A DNA stretch of 64,000 bases from Actinomycetota bacterium (GTDB taxonomy: Bacteria; Actinomycetota; Actinomycetes; Nanopelagicales; Nanopelagicaceae). Made by a program: the position numbers and the translations under genes. Location: NCBI GenBank assembly GCA_026392845.1, contig JAPLBJ010000050.1, positions 62,001 to 126,000 of the forward strand, read 5' to 3'. The notes below the pieces were generated by a model, which saw nothing but the letters and a program-made list of their open reading frames with translations, was not told the origin of the DNA and searched no databases. Every line of letters begins with the position of its first letter. Positions within the stretch are counted from its first letter, which is position 1. Shown here piece by piece: positions 1 to 10,964 of the stretch.

Positions 1-2
1 GA

Positions 3-362
3 TATGCATCCGGATCGTTTGGTCCAACAACGGCTGGACGCATGGATTCTTACGTTGAACAATTCCAAAGCGCAGGCGGCTCATTTGTCATGCTCGCAAA
101 AGGAAATCGTTCAAAGGCTGTAACAGATGCATGCAAAACACATGGTGGATTTTATTTAGGTTCTATCGGTGGACCTGCTGCCCGTCTTGCACAAGATTGC
201 ATCAAAAAAGTTGAAGTCTTAGATTTTGAAGATTTAGGAATGGAAGCAATCTGGAAAATTGATGTTGTAGATTTTCCAGCATTTATTGTTGTTGACGATA
301 AAGGAAATGATTTCTTTGCCGAGACAAGCAAGCCAATGAGTATTGGGTCTCGTCCAGCCTAA
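3..362 (+). CDS. fum: Fumarate hydratase class I, C-terminal part (5' truncated by window edge)
   Basis: Frame is open from the window start ([22 protein letters not shown]...). [39 protein letters not shown]...GMEAIWKI is typical of the class I fumarase C-terminus. Confidence 0.93.
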   Translation, partial: YASGSFGPTTAGRMDSYVEQFQSAGGSFVMLAKGNRSKAVTDACKTHGGFYLGSIGGPAARLAQDCIKKVEVLDFEDLGMEAIWKIDVVDFPAFIVVDDKGNDFFAETSKPMSIGSRPA

Positions 363-365
363 TTT

Positions 366-953
366 TTAGTAGAAGCGACTGCGCTTCCACTTAGCCCATG
401 CTTTACATGGAGTGTCATAGCGAATATCGATATAGCGAATTCCCCATCGAATCTGTGTCACGGGGTTGGTACGCCAGTCAGTTGCAATAACTTCCATCTT
501 CACGGCTGGTAGCGCCTGGGCAATTCCGTGGGCACCAGAGCGATAATTGTGAGCCTTGTAATTCCAGTGGCTCTCCTTCATCCAAAGACGGTTCAGACAG
601 GAATACTCTTTTTCGTCATAACCGTATTCATCGATCAGGATTGCCTTGGCAACTTTCTTGGCACCGATTTGAGTTCGAGCCATCTCAACTTGCCGACTCA
701 CATTTGAAACAAGAGCTAGTTCGGTAGAAAAAAGCGATTTCTTTCCGGAGGCTTTCAAACTAAATCCGCCATAACGGATATCGGTGCTATCGGGAGTCGC
801 AGCAAATGCTCGCTCCTCTAATTGGTCGGGAAGTGCAAGGTGGGTTGTCATTGGGAACTCAAGGCCATACGCACTTGGTTGTGCCGTTGCCAAGAAAAGC
901 ATGGAGGCAATAACGATCCATGGTGCGGTGTACTTGCTCTCTAACTTCTTCAT
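366..953 (-). CDS. Exported lytic transglycosylase-like (SLT-type) protein
   Basis: N-terminal hydrophobic signal (APWIVIASMLFLATAQPSAYG). C-terminal CLNRLWMKESHWNYKAHNYRSGAHGIAQALP...DWRTNPVTQIRWGIRYI resembles the SLT domain. Start chosen at MKKLESKY. Confidence 0.8.
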   Translation of the reverse strand: MKKLESKYTAPWIVIASMLFLATAQPSAYGLEFPMTTHLALPDQLEERAFAATPDSTDIRYGGFSLKASGKKSLFSTELALVSNVSRQVEMARTQIGAKKVAKAILIDEYGYDEKEYSCLNRLWMKESHWNYKAHNYRSGAHGIAQALPAVKMEVIATDWRTNPVTQIRWGIRYIDIRYDTPCKAWAKWKRSRFY

Positions 954-1162
954 TACCTCCTCCTTCCTTCTCACCCTCAAAATTTCCCCAAGCCCTTATC
1001 GCCTCATTTCCGGGTGGATAGAGGCACAAGGCACGGGGGAAGGTCTTTAGAGTGGCAAAACGGGGGCGCTCGGGCAAATCTAAATGGGCGCGAGTCACTT
1101 ATTTTAAGGATTCACAGGAACTGTGGATAGGTAAAAGTCCAGGTCAGCACCTATGGAATGGA

Positions 1163-1190
1163 AAATGTCCGATTTGTCGCTGTGACATTT
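1163..1190 (-). terminator. Possible terminator hairpin after the phoH-like gene
   Basis: Perfect 7-bp inverted repeat aaatgtc/gacattt with a 14-nt loop, just downstream of the minus-strand PhoH stop; short U run follows on the minus strand. Confidence 0.35.
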
Positions 1191-1199
1191 CTCTTTTTG

Positions 1200-2516
1200 C
1201 TAAACGGGGCTTGGCCCCTCCAACAATTCGGTGACAAGGGCGGCGATCGGCGAGCGCTCACTCCGGGTCAAGGTGATGTGGGCAAAGAGGGGATGTCCTT
1301 TGAGGGTTTCAACGACAGCGACCACGCCATCGTGGCGGCCGACTCGCAAGTTATCGCGCTGGGCAACATCGTGGGTCATGATGACGCGAGAGCCTTGGCC
1401 AATTCTGGAAAGGACGGTGAGCAAGACGCCACGTTCCAACGATTGGGCCTCATCAACAATGACATAAGAGTCGTGAAGTGATCGGCCACGGATATGAGTG
1501 AGTGGCAAAACTTCAATAAGGCCTCGATCAATGATCTCATCGATAACAGCTTGGCTAACAAGTGCACCCAATGTGTCAAAGACTGCCTGTGCCCATGGCG
1601 ACATTTTTTCACCTTCACTACCAGGCAGGTATCCGAGCTCTTGCCCGCCCACTGGATAGAGAGGTCGGAAGATCACAACTTTTTTATGGAGGCGTTTTTC
1701 CATCACCGCTTCGAGTCCGGCGCACAGAGCGAGTGCGCTCTTGCCTGTTCCGGCGCGGCCACCGAGTGAGACGATACCGATTTCGTTATCGAGCAAAAGA
1801 TCGAGTGCAATTCTCTGCTCGGCGCTTCTACCGTGAAGTCCAAAAGCGCTGCGATCTCCGCGCACTAATTGCAATTGTTTATCGGGAGTAACTCGCGCCA
1901 ATGCACTTCCACGTTCTGAATGCAGAACTACTCCGGTGTGAACAGGTAACTCATGAGCACTTTCATGATCGGCGCGATCACTTGAATAAAGATCATCGAT
2001 AGTGGCAGAGCCAACGTCAATTTCGACAATACCTGTCCATCCACTGTTGGAGACAAGTTCTGCCAAGTACTCCTGTGCCTCAACGCCAACGGAAGATGCC
2101 TTGACTCGAAGTGGTAAATCTTTAGTAACAAGGACAACATTTTTTCCATCGCCCATCAAATTTTTTGCAATGGCCAAAATGCGTGAATCGTTTGTTCCAT
2201 CGCGCAAGAAACCATGGGGCAATGTGCTCAAATCTGTGTGGTTGAGCTCTACTGAAAGCGTGCCACCTTCATCGGTAACTTTGAGTGGCTGATCTAGGCG
2301 GCCATGTGTGATTCGAAGGTCATCGAGTGCGCGAAGGGCGGCGCGGGCAAAATAGCCAAGTTCTGGATGATCGCGTTTAGTCTCTAATTCGCCAATAACA
2401 GCAATTGGAATTATGACTTCGTGTTCTGCAAATTTATAGAGCGCGCCCGGATCTGCAAGCAGAACGCTCGTGTCGAGAACAAAAGTCTTCTTGCTTGAGT
2501 GAGCGTGAGAAGCCAA
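1200..2516 (-). CDS. PhoH family protein with N-terminal PIN domain (PhoH2-like)
   Basis: [15 protein letters not shown] (PIN start) plus C-terminal P-loop [16 protein letters not shown] and VIVDEAQSL. Confidence 0.92.
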   Translation of the reverse strand: MASHAHSSKKTFVLDTSVLLADPGALYKFAEHEVIIPIAVIGELETKRDHPELGYFARAALRALDDLRITHGRLDQPLKVTDEGGTLSVELNHTDLSTLPHGFLRDGTNDSRILAIAKNLMGDGKNVVLVTKDLPLRVKASSVGVEAQEYLAELVSNSGWTGIVEIDVGSATIDDLYSSDRADHESAHELPVHTGVVLHSERGSALARVTPDKQLQLVRGDRSAFGLHGRSAEQRIALDLLLDNEIGIVSLGGRAGTGKSALALCAGLEAVMEKRLHKKVVIFRPLYPVGGQELGYLPGSEGEKMSPWAQAVFDTLGALVSQAVIDEIIDRGLIEVLPLTHIRGRSLHDSYVIVDEAQSLERGVLLTVLSRIGQGSRVIMTHDVAQRDNLRVGRHDGVVAVVETLKGHPLFAHITLTRSERSPIAALVTELLEGPSPV

Positions 2517-2669
2517 AGGCCTTTTCTCTCATTCCTCGACTATCCATGAGCAGATAGCGAATGTAATTGTTCTCGTTGGGAGGTGCTTCTTATAGGAAAA
2601 AGGTAGAACTACTAGGGCTTACACCCAACACGACACGCAGATTCAAAAATGAAATTCTAAGTAAACTCT

Positions 2670-3500
2670 TTAGTTTCCCAAGCGTCTTTGTCGCAAAGAA
2701 TATGCGCGAAGGGCACGCAAAAAATCAACTCTTCTAAAGTCTGGCCAGTATGCCTCGCAGAAATAAAACTCAGATAAAGCGCTCTGCCACAATAAGAATC
2801 CACCAAGGCGTTGCTCCCCCGATGTGCGGATGAGGAGTTCAGGATCTGGTTGGCCAGCGGTATAGAGAAATTTCGATATCTCTTCCGTCGAGAGTTTTTC
2901 TTGTGCTTGACTAATAGATCTCCCTTGAGATTGCTCATCGGCTAAATAACTCTTGACCGCATCTACGATTTCTCGTCGGCCCCCGTAGCCAATTGCAACA
3001 TTTACCTCAACTCCATCATGGCGAACCGGCTTGAGTTCTTGAAGTTTTGTAGACAACCATTCAGGCAATAAATCCAGCGCCCCTACTGCTTTGATATTCC
3101 ACCGCCCTGTGGCTGCTAATTCATCAACTGTCTGGCCAATAATTTCAAGGAGTGCGTCGAGTTCTTCTGGGCTTCTCTTGAAGTTATCCGTAGAGAGAAG
3201 CCACAAGGTAACGACTCGGACATCAGCTTCATCGCACCATCCAAGAAATTCAATAATTTTATTAGCGCCAGCTTTATGACCGCGAGCGCTATTGCGGATT
3301 CCTACATCTGCGGGGTCATCTTCGTTTCTATTTGCTTTTGCCCAGCGTCTATTTCCATCAAGGATTACACCAACGTGATGTGGGGTCTTCGTAAAATCTA
3401 GATCTCTAACTATCCGCCATTCATAGAATGGATAGAGCAGTGATTTTATGAATTTACGAATATGTACGAACAACGCGGCGCTCCGCAACAATGGATGCAA
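2670..3500 (-). CDS. uppS: Isoprenyl transferase (cis-prenyltransferase family, Rv1086-like)
   Basis: HVGVILDGNRRWAK, GHKAGANKI, LIRTSGEQRLGGFLLWQSALSEFYF. Exact start uncertain. Confidence 0.9.
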   Translation of the reverse strand: MHPLLRSAALFVHIRKFIKSLLYPFYEWRIVRDLDFTKTPHHVGVILDGNRRWAKANRNEDDPADVGIRNSARGHKAGANKIIEFLGWCDEADVRVVTLWLLSTDNFKRSPEELDALLEIIGQTVDELAATGRWNIKAVGALDLLPEWLSTKLQELKPVRHDGVEVNVAIGYGGRREIVDAVKSYLADEQSQGRSISQAQEKLSTEEISKFLYTAGQPDPELLIRTSGEQRLGGFLLWQSALSEFYFCEAYWPDFRRVDFLRALRAYSLRQRRLGN

Positions 3501-3753
3501 CTGGCAAGGTTCCAGCCAATATAAGGCCGAGCATCTTCATCAATGGCCACTTAGCTTTCATGGCAAATTGAATAGCTGTAAGCACGTAGACGGGATAGAG
3601 ATATCCATGAACCATTGGAATCCACATGACATTGGAGAGTAAATCTGGGTTATCAAGAAGGTATTTCACTGGCAGATAAACAAACCAGAGCAGTAGGGAC
3701 ATAACGCCGGCAATCAATGCCATTACGCGAAAGCGCAGGATTTCGTTCTTCAT
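3454..3753 (-). CDS. DUF3817-type integral membrane protein
   Basis: About 100 aa, three TM stretches, pattern MWIPMVHGYLYPVYVLTAIQFAMKAKWPL. Confidence 0.75.
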   Translation of the reverse strand: MKNEILRFRVMALIAGVMSLLLWFVYLPVKYLLDNPDLLSNVMWIPMVHGYLYPVYVLTAIQFAMKAKWPLMKMLGLILAGTLPVASIVAERRVVRTYS

Positions 3754-4466
3754 GCTCTAACTCTACGTTGATATAGCGGAAGGTAAAGCACCACCGCTGC
3801 CATAAGCCACCAAATCACTACATAAGAAAGGTGCTGCCAATAGAAGCCGGGGATCCGCGGATTAGTGGTGGCGGCAAAAGAAATGCGTTCGCGATCTAAC
3901 TTGCCAGCGCTTGTGGATTCCTCCATTGAATTGATAAAGCCGTCGTAGAGATTCAAATCAGTTGTAGATACAAGAACTGAACTATCTAATCGAGAGATAA
4001 CCCCCGGTGCGTTGATTGCACGGTCATCATTTTGGTGAGGAGTCAAAATTCCGGTAACGCTAATTTTTGTTGACATTGCAATTTCCGGATTTTTCAAACG
4101 ATCAGACCAAAGTCCGCGCAAGACCAATATTGCATCAGTTGTATTTACTTGGAGCAAGGCTGCTTCCCAATCTGAAATTTTACCTTTTGAATCCCTCTGA
4201 TTCGGTACTTTGTAGTTAGCAACATAATTTCCTGTCGCAATCACATTTGTATTTATGCCCTCCACCCCAAGGGATTCCAGTGGCGTTGCAACACTTGCTA
4301 ATTCCACCGGTGCGACGTATTCAATTGAATTTACATTGAGCGAAGCTTTGAGGTCGCGAGCCCTATCTAATTGCCATAAACCAAGACCTATAAATATCGT
4401 GACGAGTGCGAGTACTGCAACAGTCTGAGTTACTAATTTAAAGAAACGATTAGTCGTTAGATTCAT
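3750..4466 (-). CDS. SURF1 family cytochrome oxidase biogenesis protein
   Basis: N-terminal TM with GLGLWQLDRA, VLRGLWSD, C-terminal HLSYVVIWWLMAAVVLYLPLY. Confidence 0.85.
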   Translation of the reverse strand: MNLTTNRFFKLVTQTVAVLALVTIFIGLGLWQLDRARDLKASLNVNSIEYVAPVELASVATPLESLGVEGINTNVIATGNYVANYKVPNQRDSKGKISDWEAALLQVNTTDAILVLRGLWSDRLKNPEIAMSTKISVTGILTPHQNDDRAINAPGVISRLDSSVLVSTTDLNLYDGFINSMEESTSAGKLDRERISFAATTNPRIPGFYWQHLSYVVIWWLMAAVVLYLPLYQRRVRA

Positions 4467-4587
4467 TCTCGCGCTCAGTCATACGGTTATAGCGCTTATA
4501 GAAACTGCGAAGCAGGAAAACAACAGCAATGCACAATATGGCTACTGTGAGCGAACCTGCTGAGCCCATATCTACATCTTTTTGCAT
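4450..4587 (-). CDS. Small single-TM protein (45 aa), overlapping the SURF1 start
   Basis: Reading the minus strand gives MQKDVDMGSAGSLTVAILCIAVVFLLRSFYKRYNRMTERENESND*. Hydrophobic helix then basic patch; overlaps the SURF1 start codon in another frame. Below the track cutoff. Confidence 0.6.
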   Translation of the reverse strand: MQKDVDMGSAGSLTVAILCIAVVFLLRSFYKRYNRMTERENESND

Positions 4588-4601
4588 GCCATAATCATGC
4601 C

Positions 4602-4994
4602 ATGCAATCTGAGGCACCATTTTCATATAACGATCGCTACGGGGTGCGCCCGCCTAGTAAATGGCAGATCCCTGCAATCCTTTGTGCCCTGCTTGGTATT
4701 TCCTGGTTAGTGTGGGCAGGGCTACATCATTCCAATCCGCCATATCGAACTACATTGATTTCGTTTTCAATTACTAGTGAAAAAGAAGTATCAATTAGAT
4801 ACTCACTAGAGCGTCGCTCTAGTGAAACTCCATATGCATGCACATTGGTTGCTCGAGATATCGATAAGAATGTCGTTGGCCAAATCGATGAAGTGATACC
4901 TGCAGGGAAATCAAAAACAGAGCTAATCACGCTCATTCCTACGCGTGGTCCTGCAGTCAATGCAGATGTAATCCGATGTCGCGAAAGTGACTAA
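4602..4994 (+). CDS. DUF4307-type membrane-anchored protein
   Basis: YNDRYGVRPPSKWQIPAILCALLGISWLVWAGL start, 130 aa, directly upstream of greA as in actinobacterial synteny. Confidence 0.75.
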   Translation: MQSEAPFSYNDRYGVRPPSKWQIPAILCALLGISWLVWAGLHHSNPPYRTTLISFSITSEKEVSIRYSLERRSSETPYACTLVARDIDKNVVGQIDEVIPAGKSKTELITLIPTRGPAVNADVIRCRESD

Positions 4995-5013
4995 TCAGGT
5001 ACCTTTATCCCTT

Positions 5014-5487
5014 ATGAGTTCACAGACATGGCTTACACAAGAAGCTGCTGATCGTTTGCGCAGCGAGCTCGATCATTTAACAAATGAGGCGAGAGTTGAT
5101 GTTGTGCGCAAAATTGAAGCAGCACGTGCCGAAGGTGATCTAAAAGAAAATTGCGGCTATCACGCAGCGCGCGAAGAGCAAGGAAAGATTGAAGCACGCA
5201 TCAAGCAACTCATTCATATGCTCGATAACGCACATATCGGTACTCCGCCAGCAAGTGCTGATGGCTTAGTAGGTGCGGGCATGATTGTTACAGCAGATAT
5301 TGCAGGAGATGAATCAAAATTCCTACTGGGTTCGCGCGAAATTTCTAGTGGCGACCTAGATGTTTACAGTGAAAAATCACCACTGGGTGCAGCTGTCTTA
5401 GGTGCAAAGATTGGCGATACCGTTTCCTTCAAAGCACCAAGCGGCAAAGAAATTACAGTAGTTATCAAATCAGTGGAGAATTACTAG
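5014..5487 (+). CDS. greA: Transcription elongation factor GreA
   Basis: WLTQEAADRLRSELDHL, RAEGDLKENCGYHAAREEQGKIEARI, SPLGAAVLGAKIGDTV. Confidence 0.95.
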   Translation: MSSQTWLTQEAADRLRSELDHLTNEARVDVVRKIEAARAEGDLKENCGYHAAREEQGKIEARIKQLIHMLDNAHIGTPPASADGLVGAGMIVTADIAGDESKFLLGSREISSGDLDVYSEKSPLGAAVLGAKIGDTVSFKAPSGKEITVVIKSVENY

Positions 5488-5489
5488 TA

Positions 5490-6284
5490 CTACTTGCTTG
5501 AGTTTTTATACTTTCGAACGCTCAGTGGTACGAAAATAGCCATTATAAGAACCATGTAAATCAATGACATTGCAAGTGGGTTCTCGCTGGGAAATGATCC
5601 AGCAGTTGCTCCGAATTGGTTCTCAACGCCGAAGAGTTCACGGCACGCAGCAACCATTGTTGATACAGGATTCCATTCAGCGAAATACTGCAATGCACGT
5701 GGCATGCCCGTCGTTGGTGCAAATGCATTAGATAAGAATGTCAGTGGAAAAGTAATCATAAAACTCATATTTTGAACTACGCGAGCATCACGTGCTGAGA
5801 GCCCAGCAAAGATACCTGTCCAAGAAAGTGCGTAACCAAAGAGAAGTAGGAATAAGAAAGCGAGCAACACTTTTGGTAGACCAGAAGTTGGGCGCCAGCC
5901 AACTACGTATCCTGCAATGCCCATCACTGCCAAAACCACAATGTTGAGTAATGAGTCCCCAAGTGTTCGACCAACCACGAGTGCTGAGCGAGAGATAGGT
6001 AGTGATCTAAAGCGGTCAATCAAACCCTTTCCCATATCTTCTGCAAGACCTGACGCTGTTGCAGCTAATGTAAATGCAACGGTTTGCACAAAGATTCCTG
6101 GCATCAACAGTTGTACATATCCTCCTGGCTGGCCAGTAGAAATCGAACCACCAAATACATATCTAAAGAGAAGAACAAACATTACGGGCTGAATAGTTGA
6201 AAAGATAAGCACTTCAGGAACTCGCGCTAATTGAAGTAGCTGGCGCTTAGTAATAACTAGCGCATCAGAGATTGCATTTTTCAT
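5490..6284 (-). CDS. ABC transporter permease (DrrB/ABC-2 type)
   Basis: Six-TM ABC-2 pattern; adjacent to and overlapping the ATP-binding gene. Confidence 0.9.
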   Translation of the reverse strand: MKNAISDALVITKRQLLQLARVPEVLIFSTIQPVMFVLLFRYVFGGSISTGQPGGYVQLLMPGIFVQTVAFTLAATASGLAEDMGKGLIDRFRSLPISRSALVVGRTLGDSLLNIVVLAVMGIAGYVVGWRPTSGLPKVLLAFLFLLLFGYALSWTGIFAGLSARDARVVQNMSFMITFPLTFLSNAFAPTTGMPRALQYFAEWNPVSTMVAACRELFGVENQFGATAGSFPSENPLAMSLIYMVLIMAIFVPLSVRKYKNSSK

Positions 6285-7270
6285 TACTTTCTCCCTTTCT
6301 TCTTACCAGCCTCTGGCGCAGCAACAATTTCCTCTGCGACGTGGCCAGTAAGTGACATAAATACATCATCGAGTGAAGGACGCTTCAAGCCCACATCTAA
6401 TGGATGAATTCCTGCGACATCTAACGCTCTCAATACTTCAATGAGGGCAGTTGCACCGGTTGATACAGGGGCGCTGATTTGGCGAAGTGCTTCATCGAGT
6501 GAAACTTTATCTCCGCTAACTTTTGCAACAATATCCATAGTTGTTTTGATGTGTGCACTCTCTACTACTACTTCTAAGCGCTCTCCACCGACTTGCTTCT
6601 TGAGAACATCAGATGTTCCTCGAGCAATAACTTTTCCGTGATCAATAACAGCAATTTCATCAGCTAATTGATCCGCTTCTTCCAAATATTGTGTTGTGAG
6701 CAAAAGAGTTACACCATCTTTTACTAGCTCTTCAATAACTCCCCACATCTCTTGACGGCCACGTGGATCGAGCCCAGTAGTTGGCTCATCTAAGAAAAGA
6801 ACTTTTGGCCGGACAATCAGTGATGCTGCTAAATCTAGACGGCGGCGCATTCCACCTGAATAGGTCTTGATAGGACGGCGTGCGCTTTCGGTGAGTGAAA
6901 ATCTTTCAAGTAATTCATTTGTGCGATTAATGGATGCTTGTTTTCCTAAATGATACAAACGACTGAACATCACTAAGTTATCCCAGCCTGTAAGAGTTTC
7001 ATCAACGGCTGCATATTGGCCAGATAATCCAATAATCTCGCGAACTTTCTCAGGGTTCTTTACTACATCTATCCCACCTACTGTTGCATTTCCAGAATCT
7101 GGTGAAAGAAGAGTTGCAAGAATTCTTACTGTTGTTGTTTTACCAGCGCCATTTGGCCCTAATACGCTTAGAACCGTGCCCTCTTCAACATCGAGAGATA
7201 GATCATCTAGGGCTTTTACCTCGCCATTGCGATAGGTCTTGATGAGATGTTTGGCTATTACTGATTTCAC
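6284..7270 (-). CDS. ABC transporter ATP-binding protein (DrrA type)
   Basis: Walker A GPNGAGKTTTVRI, signature YSGGMRRRLDLAASL, Walker B VLFLDEPTTGLD. Confidence 0.95.
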   Translation of the reverse strand: MKSVIAKHLIKTYRNGEVKALDDLSLDVEEGTVLSVLGPNGAGKTTTVRILATLLSPDSGNATVGGIDVVKNPEKVREIIGLSGQYAAVDETLTGWDNLVMFSRLYHLGKQASINRTNELLERFSLTESARRPIKTYSGGMRRRLDLAASLIVRPKVLFLDEPTTGLDPRGRQEMWGVIEELVKDGVTLLLTTQYLEEADQLADEIAVIDHGKVIARGTSDVLKKQVGGERLEVVVESAHIKTTMDIVAKVSGDKVSLDEALRQISAPVSTGATALIEVLRALDVAGIHPLDVGLKRPSLDDVFMSLTGHVAEEIVAAPEAGKKKGRK

Positions 7271-7337
7271 AGAGTAAACTTACATCTATTGCATAATCTT
7301 CGCGAATATTTCGCAAGCCCATATTTGAAAGGCCACC

Positions 7338-8939
7338 ATGTCGAATTCTGCCCCTGTTAAGGAACATACCCACCGAGAGATCATGATCATCCTGAGTGGA
7401 CTGATGACGGGAATGCTTCTGGCAGCCTTGGATCAAACAATTGTTTCCACGGCACTGAAAAGTATCGTAGAAGATTTCGATGGCCTCAATCACTACACAT
7501 GGGTAGTTACTGCATACCTTTTGACTTCGACCGCATCAACTCCGCTGTATGGAAAAATTTCAGACATATATGGCCGACGCATTGTCTTCCAATTTGCAAT
7601 CGTTACATTCCTTATCGGTTCATTCTTAGCCGGTGCTTCACAGGACATGACACAACTAATCGCAACACGTGCACTTCAAGGTTTAGGTGCTGGCGGTTTG
7701 ATGGCACTTACTTTCGTCATCATCGGAGATATCGTGCCTCCACGCGAACGTGGTCGTTATCAAGGTTATTTCGGAGCAGTATGGGGACTCTCATCTGTTG
7801 CTGGTCCACTTCTAGGTGGATTTTTCTCTGATCATGCAACTATTTTTGGCATTACTGGCTGGCGTTGGATTTTCTACATCAACTTGCCATTTGGTATAGC
7901 AGCACTTGCCATTACTTCAGCCGTTCTGCATATTCCAAAAGTGAAGCGCGATCACACCATTGATTACTTAGGCGCAATCCTCATGGTTACAGGCGTCTCT
8001 GCGATTCTCCTTGCCGTTTCAATTTATGGTCCGCAAGATGGTTGGACAGATAGCCGAACAATTACATATCTTGTTTCTGGAATTATCCTTACAATCGCAT
8101 TTATCTCCTGGGAGAAAAGAGCGAAAGAGCCAATTCTGCCACTTTCACTCTTCAAGAACCACACATTCACGCTCACATCTTTACTTGGCGCTGTAATTGG
8201 TGCAGGTATGTTTGGTGCGATTGTTATGTTGCCTCTCTATCTACAAGTTGTGAAGGGCGATTCAGCAACGCAGGCAGGTTTGAAATTGATTCCACTAATG
8301 CTCGGAATTGTTTCAACATCAATATTTAGTGGAAAACAAATTACAAAGCACGGTCATTACAAGAAGTACCCAATCATGGGAACAGCGATTATGACTGTTG
8401 GAATCCTTGCTATGGCAACGCTGAGTATCTCGACTCCTTTCTGGTTGTTATCTATATACGCAATCATGGTTGGAGCAGGTCTTGGGCTATCAATGCAGAC
8501 AATCGTTATTGCGCTACAAAACGCAGTTGATTTCAAGGATATGGGCGTTGCTACTAGTAGTAATACATTCTTCCGTTCACTTGGTAGCGTTTTCGGTACC
8601 GCAATCTTTGGAACAATTCTTACGAACCGCGTTAGTCATTATTTGCAGAGTGGCTTTGCAGATCTTGCGACAAAGAATCCCGATGCAGTCAGTGGCTTTG
8701 ATCCAGCAAAATTGCAGGGACTAAGCAATAACACAGCAATTCTCAAGACTCTTCCACCTGCCATTCAAACAACTGCGCTAGAAGCATTTGTGAATTCATT
8801 TCATATTGTTTTCTATGCAGCCGCCCCTATAACCGCTATTGGATTCTTGCTCGCACTCATGTTGCGCGAAGCACCATTGCGCACAAATAAAGATTATGCT
8901 GCCGCTCGCGAGGAAGCAGCTGGTGAGGCAATCGGTTGA
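7338..8939 (+). CDS. MFS transporter, DHA2/EmrB-QacA type (14 TM)
   Basis: [37 protein letters not shown]; 533 aa. Confidence 0.93.
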   Translation: MSNSAPVKEHTHREIMIILSGLMTGMLLAALDQTIVSTALKSIVEDFDGLNHYTWVVTAYLLTSTASTPLYGKISDIYGRRIVFQFAIVTFLIGSFLAGASQDMTQLIATRALQGLGAGGLMALTFVIIGDIVPPRERGRYQGYFGAVWGLSSVAGPLLGGFFSDHATIFGITGWRWIFYINLPFGIAALAITSAVLHIPKVKRDHTIDYLGAILMVTGVSAILLAVSIYGPQDGWTDSRTITYLVSGIILTIAFISWEKRAKEPILPLSLFKNHTFTLTSLLGAVIGAGMFGAIVMLPLYLQVVKGDSATQAGLKLIPLMLGIVSTSIFSGKQITKHGHYKKYPIMGTAIMTVGILAMATLSISTPFWLLSIYAIMVGAGLGLSMQTIVIALQNAVDFKDMGVATSSNTFFRSLGSVFGTAIFGTILTNRVSHYLQSGFADLATKNPDAVSGFDPAKLQGLSNNTAILKTLPPAIQTTALEAFVNSFHIVFYAAAPITAIGFLLALMLREAPLRTNKDYAAAREEAAGEAIG

Positions 8940-10141
8940 TCCGATCTAAATTCACTTCACCTTTTGCACAATTTCGTCGTGAAGTAAAAATCCTTATTGT
9001 TGCATCATTCTTTGTTGCACTAGGTTTTGGAATCGTTCTACCTGCAATTCCAGTCTTTGCACGCTCCTTTGGTGTCAATAATGCAGCGGTTGGCTTAATC
9101 GTCTCTGCCTTCGCCGTTGCACGCTTTTGCTCCGGGCTAATCTCTGGAAAACTGGTGGATCACTTTGGGGAACGCGCAATCTTTTCAAGTGGCGTTGGAA
9201 TGGTTGCACTCTTTACGTTGCTCGTTGGACTATCAAATAGCTATCACCAATTACTAATTTTCCGCTCGGCTGGTGGCCTTGGATCTTCAATGTTCTCTGT
9301 TGCTGCAGGTTCAGTAATCATGCGATCTGTGAGCGATGAACATCGCGGACGTGCGCAATCTCTATATAACGGTGCATTTCTAATTGGCGGAATCACCGGC
9401 CCTGCAATTGGTGGACTACTTAGCCTTATTTCACTTCGTGCTCCATTTTTTGCATATTCATTCACATTAGCAATCTCGGGTCTTATTGCATTCTTTTTCC
9501 TTACAGGTGCCAATCTTGGAAAAAGAGTAAAAGATTCAGGCGCAGTTGCTCACACCACTATTCGCCAAGCGCTAGCTCTTCGCCCATATCGATACGCTCT
9601 CGTTATAACTTTTCTAACTACGTGGGTTCTCTTTGGTCTTCGATCCTCTGTTTTACCAATCTTTGTTATTGAAAACTTGAAATCAACTACCGCTGTAGTC
9701 GGTTATGGATTTACTCTTTCAGCTATTTTCCAAGGTTTTCTTCTGCTTCGTGCCGGAAAGATTTCAGATACTAAAGGACGCCGATTCGCTGCACTTGTTG
9801 GCACATTAATTGTGACACTTGGGGTTTTAGTTATGGTCTTCACTATTCATCCGTGGATGTATTTAGTATCTATGGTGATCCTTGGAATCGGCGGAGCCTA
9901 TCTTTCAACAGTTCCAGCAACTGTTGTTGGCGATGTTATTGGAGGTAAAGGCGGACAAGTAATTGCCTTGTTCCAAATGGCAGGCGACGCTGGAATGATG
10001 GTCGGTCCTGTAGTTGTTGGTGCAATTTGTGATGCATATTCGTATCGCACAGCATTTGCAGCCACTGGAGTTATTTTCCTTATTGCAGTGGTGCTCTCCT
10101 ATAGATTGCCTGAAACAAGAATTTCTCACCTTTCCAAATAA
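8936..10141 (+). CDS. MFS transporter (12 TM)
   Basis: [21 protein letters not shown]..., [13 protein letters not shown] start overlapping the upstream stop by 4 nt. Confidence 0.88.
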   Translation: MIRSKFTSPFAQFRREVKILIVASFFVALGFGIVLPAIPVFARSFGVNNAAVGLIVSAFAVARFCSGLISGKLVDHFGERAIFSSGVGMVALFTLLVGLSNSYHQLLIFRSAGGLGSSMFSVAAGSVIMRSVSDEHRGRAQSLYNGAFLIGGITGPAIGGLLSLISLRAPFFAYSFTLAISGLIAFFFLTGANLGKRVKDSGAVAHTTIRQALALRPYRYALVITFLTTWVLFGLRSSVLPIFVIENLKSTTAVVGYGFTLSAIFQGFLLLRAGKISDTKGRRFAALVGTLIVTLGVLVMVFTIHPWMYLVSMVILGIGGAYLSTVPATVVGDVIGGKGGQVIALFQMAGDAGMMVGPVVVGAICDAYSYRTAFAATGVIFLIAVVLSYRLPETRISHLSK

Positions 10142-10143
10142 AA

Positions 10144-10174
10144 AACCCGCCCCAGCCATTGGCTAGAGCGGGTT
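10144..10174. terminator. Bidirectional Rho-independent terminator
   Basis: aacccgccccagcc-att-ggctagagcgggtt inverted repeat between convergent genes, flanked by A/T runs. Confidence 0.75.
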
Positions 10175-10187
10175 TCTTAGTAAGTTA

Positions 10188-10964
10188 TTAGTCGTTATTA
10201 CGCAAGATTGAAAGCAGACGTAGAACTTCTAAATAGAGCCAAACAACGGTAACCATGAGACCAAAAGCTGCTCGCCATGATTCTTGTTGTGGTGCTCCAG
10301 CCGCAATTCCTTTTTCGATTTGATCGAAATCGAGAACTAAGAAAAATGATGCTAGTCCAACACCTGCAACAGCAATGAGGAGTCCTAAGCCACCAGCTGG
10401 GAAGCCAGTAAACATTGTTATAACTGAAAGGATTAGGTAACCAATGAGAGAGCCAAGCATCACGCGTGTGAACTTAGGAGTTACACGAATCTTTCCGCTG
10501 CGATATGCAAAGAGCATTCCCGCAAATGCACATAGCGTTGCAATTACCGCTTGGCTAACAATTCCTGGATAAGCACTGTTGTAGATATGGCTCAATGTTC
10601 CGAGAGCAACACCTTGAAATGCAGCGTAAGCAACAATGAGTGCTGGACGAACTGTCTTGCTAAATGAGTTGACCATGGCGAGTACAAATCCGCCAAGCAA
10701 GCCAACCATAAGTGCACCGCCACCAAAATTGAGTGTCCATGCGCCAGCACCTGTTACAACAAGTACTGCAAATAAAATTCCTGTACGAGTGACTACATCG
10801 TCAATAGTCATACGTCCCATGCGCAGCGATGATGCTGCTGGGGCGTTGAAGAGATCTTCTAATTGTGAAGAATCTGCTTGGGTTGTTGAGCTTGGATCAA
10901 AAGCGGCATATCCGCGCTTACCGTTTCCGAAAGCGCGTCCTAGGACCGGGTTCGAACTTTGCAT
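10188..10964 (-). CDS. Bax inhibitor-1/YccA family membrane protein
   Basis: GYAAFD, TGAGAWTLNFGG, seven TM segments, C-terminal LDFDQIEKGIAAGAPQQESWRAAFGLMVTVVWLYLEVLRLLSIL. Confidence 0.92.
   Translation of the reverse strand: MQSSNPVLGRAFGNGKRGYAAFDPSSTTQADSSQLEDLFNAPAASSLRMGRMTIDDVVTRTGILFAVLVVTGAGAWTLNFGGGALMVGLLGGFVLAMVNSFSKTVRPALIVAYAAFQGVALGTLSHIYNSAYPGIVSQAVIATLCAFAGMLFAYRSGKIRVTPKFTRVMLGSLIGYLILSVITMFTGFPAGGLGLLIAVAGVGLASFFLVLDFDQIEKGIAAGAPQQESWRAAFGLMVTVVWLYLEVLRLLSILRNND

Noticed and set aside
954-1199. Possible c-di-AMP (ydaO-type) riboswitch upstream of the transglycosylase gene
   Set aside because: The gap is long and such genes are often riboswitch-controlled in Actinobacteria, but I could not find the conserved core motifs by eye.
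1158-2292. Plus-strand ORFs opposite the PhoH gene (and similar antisense ORFs throughout the track)
   Set aside because: Shadow ORFs of well-supported genes, with no recognisable domains.
7338-10141. Two adjacent MFS genes as a possible recent duplication
   Set aside because: The proteins belong to different MFS subfamilies (14 TM versus 12 TM) with no close similarity.
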